DNA of 64,000 nucleotides. It comes from Shinisaurus crocodilurus (lineage: Eukaryota; Chordata; Lepidosauria; Squamata; Shinisauridae). Below the pieces are notes generated by a model. It was not told the DNA's origin and did not search any database. It saw only the letters and a list, made by a program, of their open reading frames with translations. This document shows, in pieces, positions 23,219 through 35,517 of this stretch (its first letter is position 1; every line of letters begins with the position of its first letter). Position numbers and translations under genes: made by a program. The DNA is taken from NCBI GenBank assembly GCA_021292165.1, contig CM037877.1:129016274-129080273 (forward strand). The letters run 5' to 3'.

Positions 23219-23754
23219 GATCCATAATTTCCACCTGGGATTTTCAAGGAAATCCTTTAACAAGAATTGATAGCGCACCTATTTCCCACCTATTTGTGAT
23301 GTTAACCACAGAATGGCAGGGACCTTTGATTGGTTAATGAAACACACTGCCTAAATGGGGCCATTAACATTCTCTAGGATAATTTAAAATAGCTCTGAAA
23401 AATACGTTGGTCCATTGGGGCATATGCAACGCTGTTTTTAATTTTGTCAATGTTCTTATGTTCTGTTTTTCCCCCACAAAGAACTTCTGCAAATCAAAGT
23501 TCTCTAAGAGAGTTGTTTAGACCAACAAGATTAGTTGCTATAATTTTGAATGTGAACTTATTCTTATTGAACCTGAATTTACTTTACAATTAAGAACATC
23601 AAATGTACTGTATATAATTTTGCATATGGAACTGTACTGCTCTGTAAATTTATGACATTTTAAAAGTATAAGTTCCTTGGTTTTTATTCCAACAATAGTT
23701 ACAGATCTATCCAGTAGAGATGGAGTTGCAAGCTACTGAACTCTTAACACAAAG

Positions 23755-23881
23755 GTGGGCAGAAGGTACCGTAGATCTCCAGATGTTCGTGACTGTAACT
23801 CCCAGAAGCCCTGCAAGCATGGCCAGTGGTCAGGAATGCTAGGAGTCTAAAGCATCTGGAGATCTACTTTCTGCCCACGCC
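23755..23881. mobile_element. Palindromic MITE of another family
   Basis: Inverted ends GTGGGCAGAAGGTA and TACTTTCTGCCCAC, with inner AGATCTCCAGATG / CATCTGGAGATCT. The centre carries AACTCCCAGAAGCC. Related in design, not in end sequence, to family A. Confidence 0.75.
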
Positions 23882-24740
23882 TCTTCTAAGATGTATCTTT
23901 ATTTTTCCTGGTTGAGAAAATAGGGAAAGAAATGAAACAAAATTTAAATTTGAAACAACATTGGAGCAAACAAAATGTGTCTCCTCTTAGAAACCGTACA
24001 TAAGCTTCGGTACATAAGCAGAAATAGGAGAAACCGGTAGTTTTAGGCTGCCAGCCTATGAGTGTCCCAGGGGCCATAGGATAGAGTGGATCTCCAAAAA
24101 GGTGACCTGCTGGAGGTGCAATGGAAGGAAAGGGAAATTGGACTGGTCAACAAAAGAAGGGGAAATGGGTGAAATACCTCTCACACCTTCTGCCCTGCTG
24201 GCAGGAGACCGGTGGTTGCTCTGGCTTCCTTGTATTCTCTCCTGCTCCAGAATAAGATTTTCTGTTAAGAGAAAAATGCTCAGATAATAAGCATGTATTT
24301 TAATGTAATTAGTAATGTAATTTAAGGCAATAAATTTGAATATTAGTACTATTACGCATTAAGACTGCAGTTAGCGGAATGAGTGCAACTGCACTTGGTG
24401 GGACTTGCTTCTAAGTAAACATGCGTAGGAGCAGGCTGCGTCACACTAACAAGGGAAAAGTAGCTATCCTGAAGCCATATTTGTATATTCCACTCCACCC
24501 CAGTAAATAATACCCTTGAAAATATATCAGGTTCCCCCCCTCCTAAGATCCACTATGATTTCTAACTCTCACTTTCAGTTTTACAGACTTCAGAAAACTG
24601 AAAGTTTGCATTAATTAAAAGAAGCTTCTCAAATCACAGTTAGTGAACTGATTGCACGTGGGTATTTTCAAAGTTGTATCAGTTTATTTCACTAAAATGT
24701 AGAAGATTTAAGACATGAGAAATCATGGGGGGGGGGAAGC

Positions 24741-24898
24741 AGGCCTGTGGCTCACACTGGCTCAGCTTGTCTGAGCGTGGAAAGCTAAGCAGGGTCAGGC
24801 CTGGTTATCACTTGGATGGGAGACCCCACCTCTAGTTTCCTGCATGAGCAGGGGGTTGGACTCGATGGCCTTATAGTGCACGCCTTCCAACTCTGATC
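24741..24898 (+). mobile_element. 5S rRNA-derived SINE with CR1-like tail, copy 1
   Basis: AAAGCTAAGCAGGGTCAGGC and GGTTATCACTTGGATGGGAG are the 3' half of 5S rRNA (its pol III internal promoter region). The tail (TTTCCTGCATGAGCAGGGGG, then TTGGACTCGATGGCCTTATA) equals the 3' end of the CR1 copy at 58937. This implies mobilisation by CR1. It is not a 5S gene because the 5' half is absent. Confidence 0.9.
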
Positions 24899-25499
24899 CT
24901 AAGAAAGCTGTATGCAAGACATCTGCAGCTTCACTTGGGACATGCAAGTCCGCAATATCCTAATGGAACCAACTTTTGTGCTCTTCTCCAAGACCAAAAA
25001 ATCCCTAGTCCCCTTCCAGATATAGGCCCCTTCTTCCCAAAACAGCAGAATTTGCGGGTGTTTCATAACAATCCAGTGCGGGTGGATTTAAACTCTCAGA
25101 AAGTTTTTGCTATGGTGAGAAGTTTGAGGTGGTTGATATTCATAGTTTGCTCCTGGTGGGACCAGTGGACTCATACTCTGAGAGTGCCGCACTGGGGAGG
25201 GGGCAGCCAGAGAGTGAGACATCTGTAGTGACAGTTATTGATGGATGGGTTGGCTGGAAGCTGAGTCCTGCTAGGAAGTTCAATTGGATGGTCCACCATC
25301 CCAAGGGCCATCGGTTTCAATGAGGGAGGCCCAAATGGCATGAAGGGATTGAAGTCCTGAAGGAACCAGGATTGTATTGGCCTCATGTGGAGGTGAGCCA
25401 GGAGCATCACTGCCGTGGTCACGGCAATTACCGGTAAGCCAATTATTGTATAACATCCACTCGTGATCAAGGTACATCTTAGTGTATCTGCCCTGTTGG

Positions 25500-26040
25500 C
25501 AGGGATGTTGAGTCCTTGGTCTCGAGTCATGAGTCTTTGGAGTCGAGTCTGAGTCCTTGGTCCAAAATGGTGAGTCCCGAGTCCCCCCCAAAGCTGACTC
25601 CACGAGTCCCTATTAAAATCAATGGGGGGTTTTCCCAACAAAATAAGGCTACTTCAGATGTGTGGCTTAAATAAATTCTAGGCACAAGTGTGCCTTTTTA
25701 TTTCAAAACTGCAACTGATTTTGGCAAGAACAGACCAGGCAGACAAACCCAAAATAACCAGGCAGGCAGAGGAGGCAGGGAACCCCAAAGCAGGCAGGCA
25801 GAGGCAGCCAAACCCAAAATGTCTGAAAGGTTGCATTTTAGGAAAATGATTTTTAAAAATAAAATCTTCGCCGGAGATCACACTTCACTCCTCCTGGCAC
25901 AGCCCAGGGATGTTGAAGAGTCCTTGGTCTCGAGTCCCGAGTTGAGTCTCGAGTCCCATTAAAAATATTGGGACTCGAGTCAGAGGGGGGACTCAGTCTG
26001 ATTCATGAGTCGAGTCCTGGAGTCCGAGTCCCCATCCCTG
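25500..26040. mobile_element. hAT-type MITE (family C) with perfect target duplication
   Basis: 541 bp between CAGGGATGTTGAGTCCTTGG and a right end of CCCCATCCCTG. Both flanks carry CCTGTTGG (25492-25499 and 26041-26048). The ends are dense in GAGTC/GACTC words that can fold; the interior has AGGCAGGCAGAGG repeats. No transposase. It lies inside DIRS RT sequence. Confidence 0.92.
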
Positions 26041-27042
26041 CCTGTTGGTAGGTAGGTAGGCCCAGACCCATGTTCAGTCAAGTTGAACCCTATGAATTGT
26101 CAAGTTTGGGAAAGAATGAGGCGAAACTTCTCCTATGACCTGTAGGCCTAGCGATTGAAGGCAACATCAACATTGACTTTGATGGTACAAAAGATTCCCT
26201 TGGGGGGGAATCCCAGTTGAACTCAACAGTACCCATATATCAGTCATGATTGATTCCCCCAGTGATAGGAAGGGCCTGAGTTTGTTTGAGAAGAAGAGGG
26301 TCAATGGCTGAAATCCCGTGTGAGTCAAATATGTTATTTCAACTGGTCAGGGTGGTTTCCTCTGATGATTTACCTCTGGTACTTGTTTTGGAAGGGTCAT
26401 CTAGGTTGGAAAGTTCTGAGATGTAGGCCTGGATGATCTACTTAAAGCCAATTCTGAGGGGCGCTTATTAGAGCCTGGGTGGTACCAGCAGGAGTGAAGG
26501 AGGTTCACGAAGGTGGAAGAGGATTGGGACCCCATTCCCATTTTGTGGCCAGAAGTCTTCATCTTTTGGATGCAGTCCAGGGTTTCATCTGTGGGGGTGC
26601 TAAAAAGACCTTCCCCATCAAACAAGATCATCCACTGAATCTTGCTTTTTGGTTGAGTCCAGTAGTTCTCAGCCAAGTGTGACATCTCAACAATATGACT
26701 GGAGCACTTGGAGCCACAGTCAACCCTGTGGTGCACTGTATTGATCTGTTGATGTGCCAGCCTGTGAGCTTCAGCTTGGATTTTTGACATCTTCTGGGAG
26801 GGATTTGAAGAAGGTGTCCTTGTCCCACAGAAATTGCTGGGAGGCCACCATGCAGGCCTTGTAGTTCACCACTCAGAGAGCAAGAGCAGCTGTAGAACAG
26901 AAGGCCCATGGGGACCAACTTCCTCCCCTCTGAATCAACTGGTGGTGAATGGGGCTCCTGTTGGCCCTTAGACTGTGAGGCCTCAACAATTATCAAGTTA
27001 GGAGTTGGGTGTTTAAAGACAAAGGAGCATTCGTCCTCCTGA

Positions 27043-30000
27043 CTAAAAATGCCATAAAATACATAGTCCTTCAGACATAAATAGAATCAATAACACAACA
27101 AATACAGTAATACCTTGGATTGCAAGCATAATTCATTCCAGAACCGTGCTTGTAATCCAAAACACTCTTATATCAAAGCGAGTCTCTGGCGGATGTGAGC
27201 GGGGCCAATTTCGGCCTGATCGAGGTGAGCGGTTACATCCCTACACTTGTCTTGCAAGACCTTGCTTGTTTATCAAGTCAAAAAATTAAAAAAATTTTGC
27301 TTGTCTTGCAAAACGCTCTCAGACCAAGTTACTTGCAATCCAAGGTATTACTGTAGATAGAGTCAATAAAAGAACTTCTGCTCAGTCAAGAAGCTATGAA
27401 TAATTAGGTCTCTAATAAGTTGGTAGATCTTATTTTAATTGCCCCGGCTAAAAATTTGGCGGGTTTTACTGTGACCTGTTTGTTTTGGTCTGCGAGGAGA
27501 AAAGACACAGAAGCAGTAACTGACTGCCCTGGAATAGATGACAGTAGTGGAGAAATCACCTCTTTCCTTAGATCTTTATAGAAAGCACAAGATAATAATA
27601 CATGATCTATTGTTTCAATATTGCCATCTCCGCATGGGCATAAGCGATTCTCCAATGGAATTCTTTTAAAACGACCCTCCAGTACAGCTGATGGCAGTAT
27701 GTTCAATCTTGCCTGAGTGAAGGCTCATCTGTACTTTACTACTGTTAAGTTTTGCAAATAAGGTGGCAATGTGTTGAAGAGGCTACATGGAAAATAATCA
27801 TACCAGGGGCAAAATTTTGTTGTAGTGGCCAAATTATTCTGTTGCTCAATATCATGTAGGCGCTGTCTAATTAGGACTTTTGCTTTGATAAATCCCAATG
27901 TTAATAAATGCTGTGATGATAAGCCGAAAGAATGCAGCTTAGAGATAGTGCTCTTCATCCAAACACTCACATGGGAATCCTGCAAGACCAAGGGGAGTAA
28001 GCCAGTAGAAGTTAAATTCAGCTGGAGCCAATAATTAAATGTCCTGCCCCAGGGCTGTAGAGTAATTGAGGGGAGATTAGCTTCCAAACGCAAAGATACA
28101 TTTGGAACATAACATGGAACGGGAAAAAATTGTCTTAAGAACTTAGACTGAACAGCTTCCACAGATCTGAAATAGGGATCCACCCAGATCTGAACCCCAT
28201 AGAGTAGTTGTGCTAGAGGTTTAGCTCTAAAAACCTCAAGTGCTGAGGGTATATAGTTGCCCCCTTTTGTGTAGAAAAAGCGTGTCAGAATTTTGGTACT
28301 CTGGGACGCCTTATCCACCACATATTTCTTGTGGGCTAACCAAGACCCTGTTGATTGAAAGACCACACCGAGGTATTTGAAAACTTTAACTTGTTCAATT
28401 GGCTGTTTATCTATATACCATCTATGGACCCTGTGTTTTTTAGAGAACACCATAACCTTAGTTTTGTTATAATTCACAGCTAGGTATTCTTTTTGGCAGT
28501 ATTCAGAGAATACCCTTAACAATCTACTTAGGCCCAATTTCGTTTGGGAGAGAAGTACAGCATCATCTGCGTACAGAAGAATGGAAATGTGTTTTGTAGC
28601 CAATTTAGGGGCATGAAACGTTGGAGATGTCAAATTCTCAACAATATCATTTATATATAGATTGAACACAGGAGCCAAAATACAGCCTTGCTTAACTCCC
28701 TTTGTGGCCGGTACAGACCCAGTAAGCTGTCCATCTGTAGAGCATCGCACCTTCAGCCAGGTATTGGTATATAAACATTTGATCAAAAAAAGGAGTCTTT
28801 TATCTATAGTTGAGGAGTTTAGTTTATCCCAAAGTCTTGTGCGAGAAATTGAATCAAATGCAGCCTTCAAATCAATGAAAGCTGTGTATAACACACCACC
28901 TGGTTTCTTGGCATACTTGTCAATTAGATGGGCTAGTACAAAGCAATGATCTATTGTAGATCTACCTTGTCTGAACCCTGCTTGCTCGTCAGCCAGAATG
29001 GCTTCATCGATTATCCAGTCAATTAGCTTGTTATAAAGGTGCTTGGCATATAATTTACTAATTACACATAACAAGCTAATTGGGCGATAATTTGCTGGAT
29101 CAGATGTGGGACCTTTTTTGAATATGGGGACAACTACTGCTGTACCCCAGACTTCAGGCAGCAGCCCTGTTAAGTCGATGGTTGAAAATATTACCGTCAA
29201 TAGGGAAGCCCACCAATCAATACTGGATTTCAAAAGTTCTGGTGGGAGAAAATCAATGCCAGGTGCCTTGTTACTTTTCAACTGAAGGATAAGATTCTTA
29301 ACCTCAGCTAGAGATACTGGTGGCCACTCTGGTAGTTTTCCTACAATTTCCACTGTTTGCTTGACATCCTTATCATGATCAAAATATAGTGAATGGTAAT
29401 ATTGCATCCATTCATTGGGTTCAATAGTACACACAGGCTGTGTAACCATTTTCTAGTAAGCCTGATATTGTGCGCCAGAAGAGGCAGGTGTCCCTATCAT
29501 GAGAGGCCTTTATTAAGATTTGCCAAGCTTGTTTTTCGGCTTGCTGTTTTTTCCCTCTTATCAGGAGTTTATACTTTTGCCTAAGGGCAATATATTCCTC
29601 AGTCATAAGTTGGAGTCCCTATATTTGCAATAAGCTCTCTTCAGCTGGCTTTTGGCCTGTTTGCACTCTCTGTCGAACCAGCTAAAGGATGATAGAGTTC
29701 TTCTTGAGACATCATTCTTAACCTTAGTTCTGAATTGGTCTTGCAACCTATCAATCAAATTATTAAATAAATTCATGACCTCAGCAGCAGAAGTGGCTGA
29801 GAGAATAGCAGCATGAGAGGCCATTAGATCCTCACTATGAAGAAGGTGAGTTAAAGCTAAATTAACTGCTGGTGTCCACTTGACTCTTCTACTGCTAGTT
29901 ACACCTAAATCTGTGTTTGAGATATATTGATTTTGTGGGCAGACGTTGTTATATGCTGGATGTGCTAATGTCATGGTCAGGGGTAGATGGTCGCTTTCTA

Positions 30001-30515
30001 TATTGAAACCTACCTCAAAACCAATGACATGTTTATATGCAAAGCGGGAGATTGCTACATAATCAATCACACTACCTCCAGACTTTGTAAAGTGGGTATA
30101 CTCCCCAGGTCGATCTCCATCTGCCGTGCCATTTAGTATTAACAGATCCCTCCTCCTTGCGAATTGAGCTAAACAAAACCCTGAATAGTTATGTCTAGAG
30201 TCTTTTGAATATCGAGGGGAACCACACTCTGGATAGATATTTGGCTCCAAAATCTGATTGTAACAAGTATATAGATTTACATCATTGGCTCCCATACGTG
30301 CATTAAAATCCCCTGCAATAATGAATACTGTAGTGGGATACAGCAATTCTAAGGATTCAATATAGTTCTCTAGTTCTACCCAAAGAGTAGTTATCATTGA
30401 TTTTTTAAAACAGGGTGGTATATAAACATTCACCAACATTAAGCATATTTCCAAGAGTGTAACATGAACAGCGATTGCAACTGAATTGCATGAAGTCATA
30501 GCTGTTGTAGTTGCC
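27043..30515 (-). mobile_element. Vingi-like non-LTR retrotransposon, 5'-truncated
   Basis: Minus-strand LINE of about 3.2 kb net. APE endonuclease from 30499 to 29603 (IIAGDFNARMG, NGTADGDRPGEYTHF, ESDHLPLTM). RT 29449-27725 (FKKGPTSDPANYRPISLL, GFRQGRSTIDHC, TAFIDLKAAFDSI, GVKQGCILAPVF, YADDAVLLSQ). C-terminal Cys/His knuckle at about 27650-27590 (CPCGDGNIETIDHVLLSC). The endonuclease, linker and RT frames are separated by stops or shifts, so the copy is inactive. Flanking 13-bp duplications TTCGTCCTCCTGA at 27030-27042 and 30516-30528 mark a target-primed insertion into DIRS. Clade is inferred from gene order and the C-terminal knuckle. Confidence 0.85.
27105..27353. mobile_element. Tigger-like (pogo/mariner) MITE
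   Basis: Inverted ends CAGTAATACCTTGGATTGCA and TTGCAATCCAAGGTATTACTG flanked by TA on each side (27103-27104, 27354-27355), the Tc1/mariner target. 249 bp, no transposase. Nested in the 3' part of the Vingi-like LINE. Confidence 0.9.
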
Positions 30516-30935
30516 TTCGTCCTCCTGAACTCTATATAGGTTCTCAGTTTTTCAAAACATTAGTGGCACAGTGGATGGCTTAGTCCATGATTCTTTGATC
30601 ACATGGAGAAGGGTTGGTAACATTGGTATGGTTACCGCCGGTGGGGTTAAGTTAGACTCGCTCTTTTGAACACTGGGTCCATAGCCTTGATCATTAGGCC
30701 TTGAGATTTTGCCATTCTAAGTACTTGTTCAGCATAGGGTCGAACATTATCTGTGGAGGGGAGAGGGAGAGGTTCTGGTCCCCATCAGTTGCATCCAGAG
30801 ACGAGATGGAGGCGAGGATGAGCCTGGTCTTAACCAGATGAATGGTCTCCCAGGTAGGGTTTCAGTACCAGCTTCAGAGGATTAGGAGTGGCCGGCATGT
30901 GAGTTACTGGTGGCTTTGCTGTCATGAGAGGTTAG

Positions 30936-31005
30936 AATCATAGAATAGTAGAATTGGAAGGGGCCTATAAGGCCATCGAGTCCAACCCCCTGCGAGGTAG
31001 TGTTG
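30936..31005 (-). mobile_element. CR1 3'-end fragment
   Basis: AATCATAGAATAGTAGAATT then GGCCATCGAGTCCAACCCCC is the reverse complement of the CR1 3' terminus seen at 58870-58937. Confidence 0.85.
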
Positions 31006-31479
31006 GGAGGTAACACAAAAATATTTTCTAAAAATCTCATGTATGATCATATGTTGTTTGAAAGGATTACCTTTTGGCAGTATGTGGATCTGTTCAACCC
31101 AGTCCATATAAACATTGGCCAGTTCTGGGGCAAGCTTGCAGCCCATAGCTGTGCTTGAGATTTGCAAAATAAAATTTGTCTTTGATTCGACCCCCCCCCC
31201 CTTTTTAGGGCTAGTTCTGCTAATGAGCACAAAAAGCTGTGGGAGGAGAAGATATATCCTCTCTTTTGTCCAGAGTTAATTCAGAGCCTTGTGGGATATT
31301 TGTATTCTGGAATATTTGTATACAGTGAGATCATGTCCATTGTTACCAACCAGGTATCTTGTAGCTACTCCGATACATTATCCAAGAAGTTAAGGAAGTG
31401 AGTAGTGTCTTTATGTATGACTCAATCTTGTGAGCAAAGCGTTTAAGAAAGAAGCCTACATATGTTGACAAAGGCTCTA

Positions 31480-33745
31480 ATATGTTCACAAACAGGCACA
31501 ATATCAGCCCAAATGGACAAAAAAAAAGGGGGGGGACTTTTAACATGTTTCTGTAGGGACACAAAAATACAGTTGAGGCAACAGAAGCCACCCAGTTTGT
31601 GTTCTCTGCCTTTTCCAGGTCATTGCATGCCTTGTATTTTCAATCTAAACCTCAGTGGAATAAACCTCAAATAGCTCACAAAAAGACATAAAGTTAGTCC
31701 AATGGATGAAAAATTGTATATTTTTCACACATGTGTGTATGGACACAACTGTGGAGTTGAAGGAACAGAAGCCACCCAGACTGCATTTACTGCCCTCTCA
31801 AGTCCATAGTACCCCTCATATTATCAAACCTCATTGCTCACAAAAAGGTACAACATCAGCCCAATTGGATGAGAAATGGGTATTTTTCACATGTATGAAA
31901 AAATACCCAAATACAAAATACAAAAATGGGGTTAGAGCAACAGAAGTCACCCAGACTGTGTTTTCTGCCTTCTCGAGTCGATTGCACCCCTCGTAATTTC
32001 AATCAAAGACAGAAAATCCATCCAAATGGAATAGAAATTGGGTATTTTTCACACGTTTGTGTAGGGACACAACAGTGGGGTGGGGCCAACAGAAGTCAAC
32101 CAGATTGCTTTCTGCCTTCTCCAGTTGATTGCGCACCTTTTTAAAAAATAAATTTTATTTAGTTATTATAAACTACATACGAAACTATAAAACACAAACA
32201 TACAACTAAAATAAATAATAAAGTGCACCCCCCACCCGCCTAGGGACCAACTAATATACACCCATCCCCTTAATCAATTAAATTCCACATTCCAAAAATA
32301 TAACATATCCTGATACTCCCCTTCCCCTTTATTAATACATAGTCTAATAATTGATTCCATATATCCATAAAATTATTATTCTTTAACTGTCCCTTTTTGC
32401 ATTTGATACTACAGGTTAGTTTATCATTTAGGGCTATATCCCAAACTTCCTTATACCAATCAGTTATTAGAAAAACATGTACTTTCTATTTCCTCGCTAT
32501 CATTAACCTAGCTTCAGTTAACAAGTTTACAATTAGTTCCTTCTTATTTTGGGCACAAGTGACTTTATCGGTTATTGATAACAAAGCAAGTTTAGGACAG
32601 ACCTCTAGATTAATACCAATAATTTCTGATATTTCTGTAAAAACCTCTCGCCAAAATTCCAGAACATTTTTACAACTCCACCACATATGAGCATATGTAC
32701 CTATTTCCTGACATCCTCTCCAACAAAGTGCGGAGCAATTGTTATCTATTCTATTTAATCTTACTGGAGTTAGGTACCATCTCCATATTATTTTATAGAA
32801 GTTCTCCTTTATCCTAGTTGACATAACTTTCACAATCTGTCTATCCCATATATTGTTCCAGCCCACCTTCGAGGTCACCTCTTCAAATTCATTATCCCAT
32901 ACTGTCTTTAGATGGTTGCACACCTATTTTCAACCTAAACCCCAGCAAAATAAACCTCACATCAATCACAAAAAGGCACAAAATTCACCTAAACAGATGA
33001 AAAATCGTGTATTGTTCACAAAGTTGAGTAGGGAGACAAAAATACAGTTGGAGGAACAAGAAGCGACCCAAATGGCGTTTTCTGCCTTCTCCAGTCCATT
33101 TTCATGCCTTCTATTCCCAATCTAAGCCTCAGGGAAATAAACCTAGAATTGCTCACAAAAAGGCACAGATTTTACCCAAATGGACAAAAAATCAGGCATT
33201 TTTCACACAGTTGGGTAAGGACAAAAAAATGGGGTTGGAGCAACAAAAGCTACCCAGATTGTGCTTTCTGCCTTCTCCATGCTATGGCACACCTCATATT
33301 TTCAATCTCAGCCATGGCAGAATAAACCTCAACTTGCTCACGAAAAAGCACTGAATCCTTCCAAACAGAATAGAAATCGGATATTTTCAAACGATTAAGG
33401 ACACAAAAATTGGGATGGAACAACAGTACTGTGATAGTGTTTTCTGATGTTTCCAGACCATTTCATGCCTAGTGTTTTCAATCTAAGGCTTGATGGAATA
33501 AACCTCGAGTCGCTCAAGAAAAGGCACAAAATCTGTCCAAATAGACAAAAACTTGGGAAAATTCACAACAGTGGGATTGGAGCAACAGGAGACACCCAGC
33601 TTGTGTTTTCTGCCTTCTCAAGTCGATAGCACCCCTCATATTTTCAATCTAACCCTTTGCAGAATAAACCTCAAGTCGCTCATGAAAAGGTACAAAATCT
33701 GCCCAAATGGATGAAAAATCATGTACCACTTCACGCATTTACTAG
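31480..33745 (+). repeat. Tandem repeat array, left arm (about 180-bp unit)
   Basis: Diverged units with landmarks TTCTGCCTTCTCCAG at about 31604, 31787, 31963, 32110, 33079, 33266, 33442 and 33607, spaced 147-187 bp outside the L1 insert. Each unit carries TTTTCAATCTAA, AATAAACCTCA, TCACAAAAAGGCACAAAAT, AAATGGA and GGACACAAAAAT. Units differ by substitutions and small indels, so the array is old. No coding capacity is conserved. Confidence 0.9.
32140..32925 (-). mobile_element. L1 LINE 3' fragment inserted in the tandem array
   Basis: Minus-strand ORF2 C-terminus (IIWRWYLTPVRLNRIDNNCS, CWRGCQEIGTYAHMWWSC) at 32923-32486, continuing to about 32280, then 3' UTR and an A-rich end (TTTTTTAAAAAATAAATTTT on the + strand). 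Flanks ATTGCGCACC and GTTGCACACC look like a decayed target duplication inside one satellite unit. Confidence 0.85.
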
Positions 33746-33751
33746 AGGCAT

Positions 33752-35080
33752 ATTCCACCAAGGATAAGATTGAAAATACCATGCACACAATGACCTGGAA
33801 TAAGCAGAAAACACAATCCCGAGTGGCTTCTGTTGCCCCAACTGCATGTTTGTGTCCTTACCCAAACATGTGTAAAAATATACACGATTTTCCGTCCATC
33901 TAGGCTGATTGTGTGCCTTTCTGTGAGCAACTCAAGGCTTAGTGAAGCCTTCCACTGAGGCTTAGATTGTAAATATGAGGTGTGCAATTGTCTGGAGAAG
34001 CCAGAAAACACAATCTGGGTGGCTTCTTTTCCCCCAACCCCATTTTTGTGGTTTTACTCAAATTTGTAAAAAGAAGAAAAAGACTTTTCGTTCATTTAGG
34101 CTGTATTTGTGCCTTTTTGTGAGTGACTCGAGGTTTTGGGCTGCTTTTGTGCCTTTTCATGAGTGACCCACTGAGACTTAGATTGAAAATACGAGGTGTG
34201 CAATGGCCTGGAGGAGGAAGAAAACAGAATTGGGTGGCTTATGTTGCTACAAAACCATGTCTCTCTACTTACCTAAATGTCTAAATAATACATGATTTTT
34301 CATCCTTTGGGGCCGATTTTTGTGCCTTTTTGTGAGCAACTGGAGGTTTATTCTGTTGAGGCTGAGATTGAAAATATGAGGTGTGAAATGGCCTGGAGAA
34401 GGAAGAAAACATAATCTGGGTGACTTATGTTGCTCCAACCCAATTTTGTGCCCTTACCCAAAAGTGTGAAAAATATCCAATTTTTCATCCAATTGGGTGG
34501 ATTCTGTGCCTTTTCATGAGCAATTCAAGGTATTTTCTGCCAAGGCAGAACATACAATGTGTGCAATGGGCAGGAGAAGGCAGAAAACACAATGTGGGGT
34601 CACTTCTTGTTCCTCCAACTGCATTTTTGTGTCCTTACTCAAATTGTGAAAAATTGATTTTTCATCCATTTGGGCTAATTTTGTGCCTTTTCGTGAGCGA
34701 GTTGAAGTTTATTCTGCTGAAGCTTAGGCTGAAGATGTGAGGCTTGCAATGGCCTGGAGAAGGCAGAAAACACAAACTGAGTGGCATCTGTTGCTCCAAC
34801 CACATGTAAAATACATTATTTTTTGTGCATTTCAACTGATTGTGTGCCTTTTTGTGAGTGACAAGGTTTATTCTACTGTGACTTAGATTGAATATATGAG
34901 TCATGCAATGGACTGGAGATAGCAAAAAACACAATTTGGGTGGCTTCTTCTGAAGTTGTGCCTTTTCATGAACAACTCAAGGTTTATTCTTCTGATGCCT
35001 GCATTCAAAATATGATGTGTGCAATGGCTTCCAAAATGCAGAAAACACAATCTGGGTGGCTTCTGTTGCTCCAACTCCAA
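33752..35080 (-). repeat. Tandem repeat array, right arm (same unit, inverted)
   Basis: Same unit in reverse orientation. Landmarks CAGAAAACACAATCTGGG (and variants) at 33805, 34002, 34219, 34403, 34581, 34764, 34923 and 35039, mostly 160-225 bp apart. Contains GATTGAAAATATGAGG, GTGCAATGGCCTGGAGAAGG and TTTTGTGCCTTTTTGTGAGC, the complements of left-arm words. The orientation switch lies at about 33745-33752. Confidence 0.9.
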
Positions 35081-35184
35081 CAGTATTCTAAGTGTGGCCA
35101 CACCATAGATTTGTGTAAGGGCAGCATGATATTGGCAGTTTAATTTTCAGTTCCTTTCCTAATTATGCCTCTCATTCTAAGAAG

Positions 35185-35189
<5 letters not shown>

Positions 35190-35219
<30 letters not shown>
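35190..35219. repeat. (CT)n microsatellite
   Basis: About 15 CT units. Confidence 0.97.
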
Positions 35220-35223
<4 letters not shown>

Positions 35224-35242
35224 ATCATGGGTTGTGGTTGGT

Positions 35243-35345
35243 TTTTTTAAATAATTATTTTTTATTTTTCAGGTAATCAGAGTAAAACAAAACATAACAT
35301 TACAACAAACTGTCATGAGTGAATACAAGCATGCAGCACCCATTG
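35243..35345 (-). mobile_element. L1-like 3' UTR fragment
   Basis: A T-rich start followed by CAGGTAATCAGAGTAAAACA and AAACATAACATTACAACA. The same segment recurs at 57680-57850. The T-rich left side marks a minus-strand poly-A end. Confidence 0.6.
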
Positions 35346-35517
35346 CTATGAACCTAGTTTATGGCAGTGTTTCCACTGTTGGGGGCATGTATCATGTTTG
35401 CTGTGATGTGATCCTAAATATGGAGATGTTTACCATAAGAATGGTACTCAAGAGCCAGAAGTAGTTCACCACAAGGATTTTTATATCAAGTTATATCAAG
35501 ACCATAAGGAGATAGAC

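Larger units (their letters stand above)
22184..24340 (+). other. MARCHF8: MARCHF8 3' UTR and downstream flank
   Basis: Follows the stop codon. Candidate polyadenylation signals are AATAAA at 22795-22800 and another at about 24329. A (CAC)n run sits at about 22633-22652. The UTR end cannot be fixed without transcript data. Confidence 0.55.
24985..31000 (-). mobile_element. DIRS retrotransposon remnant (interrupted)
   Basis: Reading leftward on the minus strand: ORF1 leader (about 31000-30530), ORF1 core (26996-26401: SKGQQEPHSPPVDSEGRKL, LRCHTWLRTTGL, LFDGEGLFSTPTDETLD), then the end of RT (VIAVTTAVMLLAHLHMRPIQ, 25460-25380) and a decayed RNase H (25300-25050). Most of RT is deleted. Later insertions divide it: a LINE at 27043-30515 and a hAT MITE at 25500-26040. 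The RT end matches MALTISVVPLAHIKMRPLQ of the better DIRS copy at 62.4-64 kb. Not mobile. Confidence 0.78.

Noticed and set aside
24741..24898. Functional 5S rRNA gene
   Set aside because: Only the 3' half of 5S is present, followed by a CR1-like tail; three dispersed copies make it a SINE.
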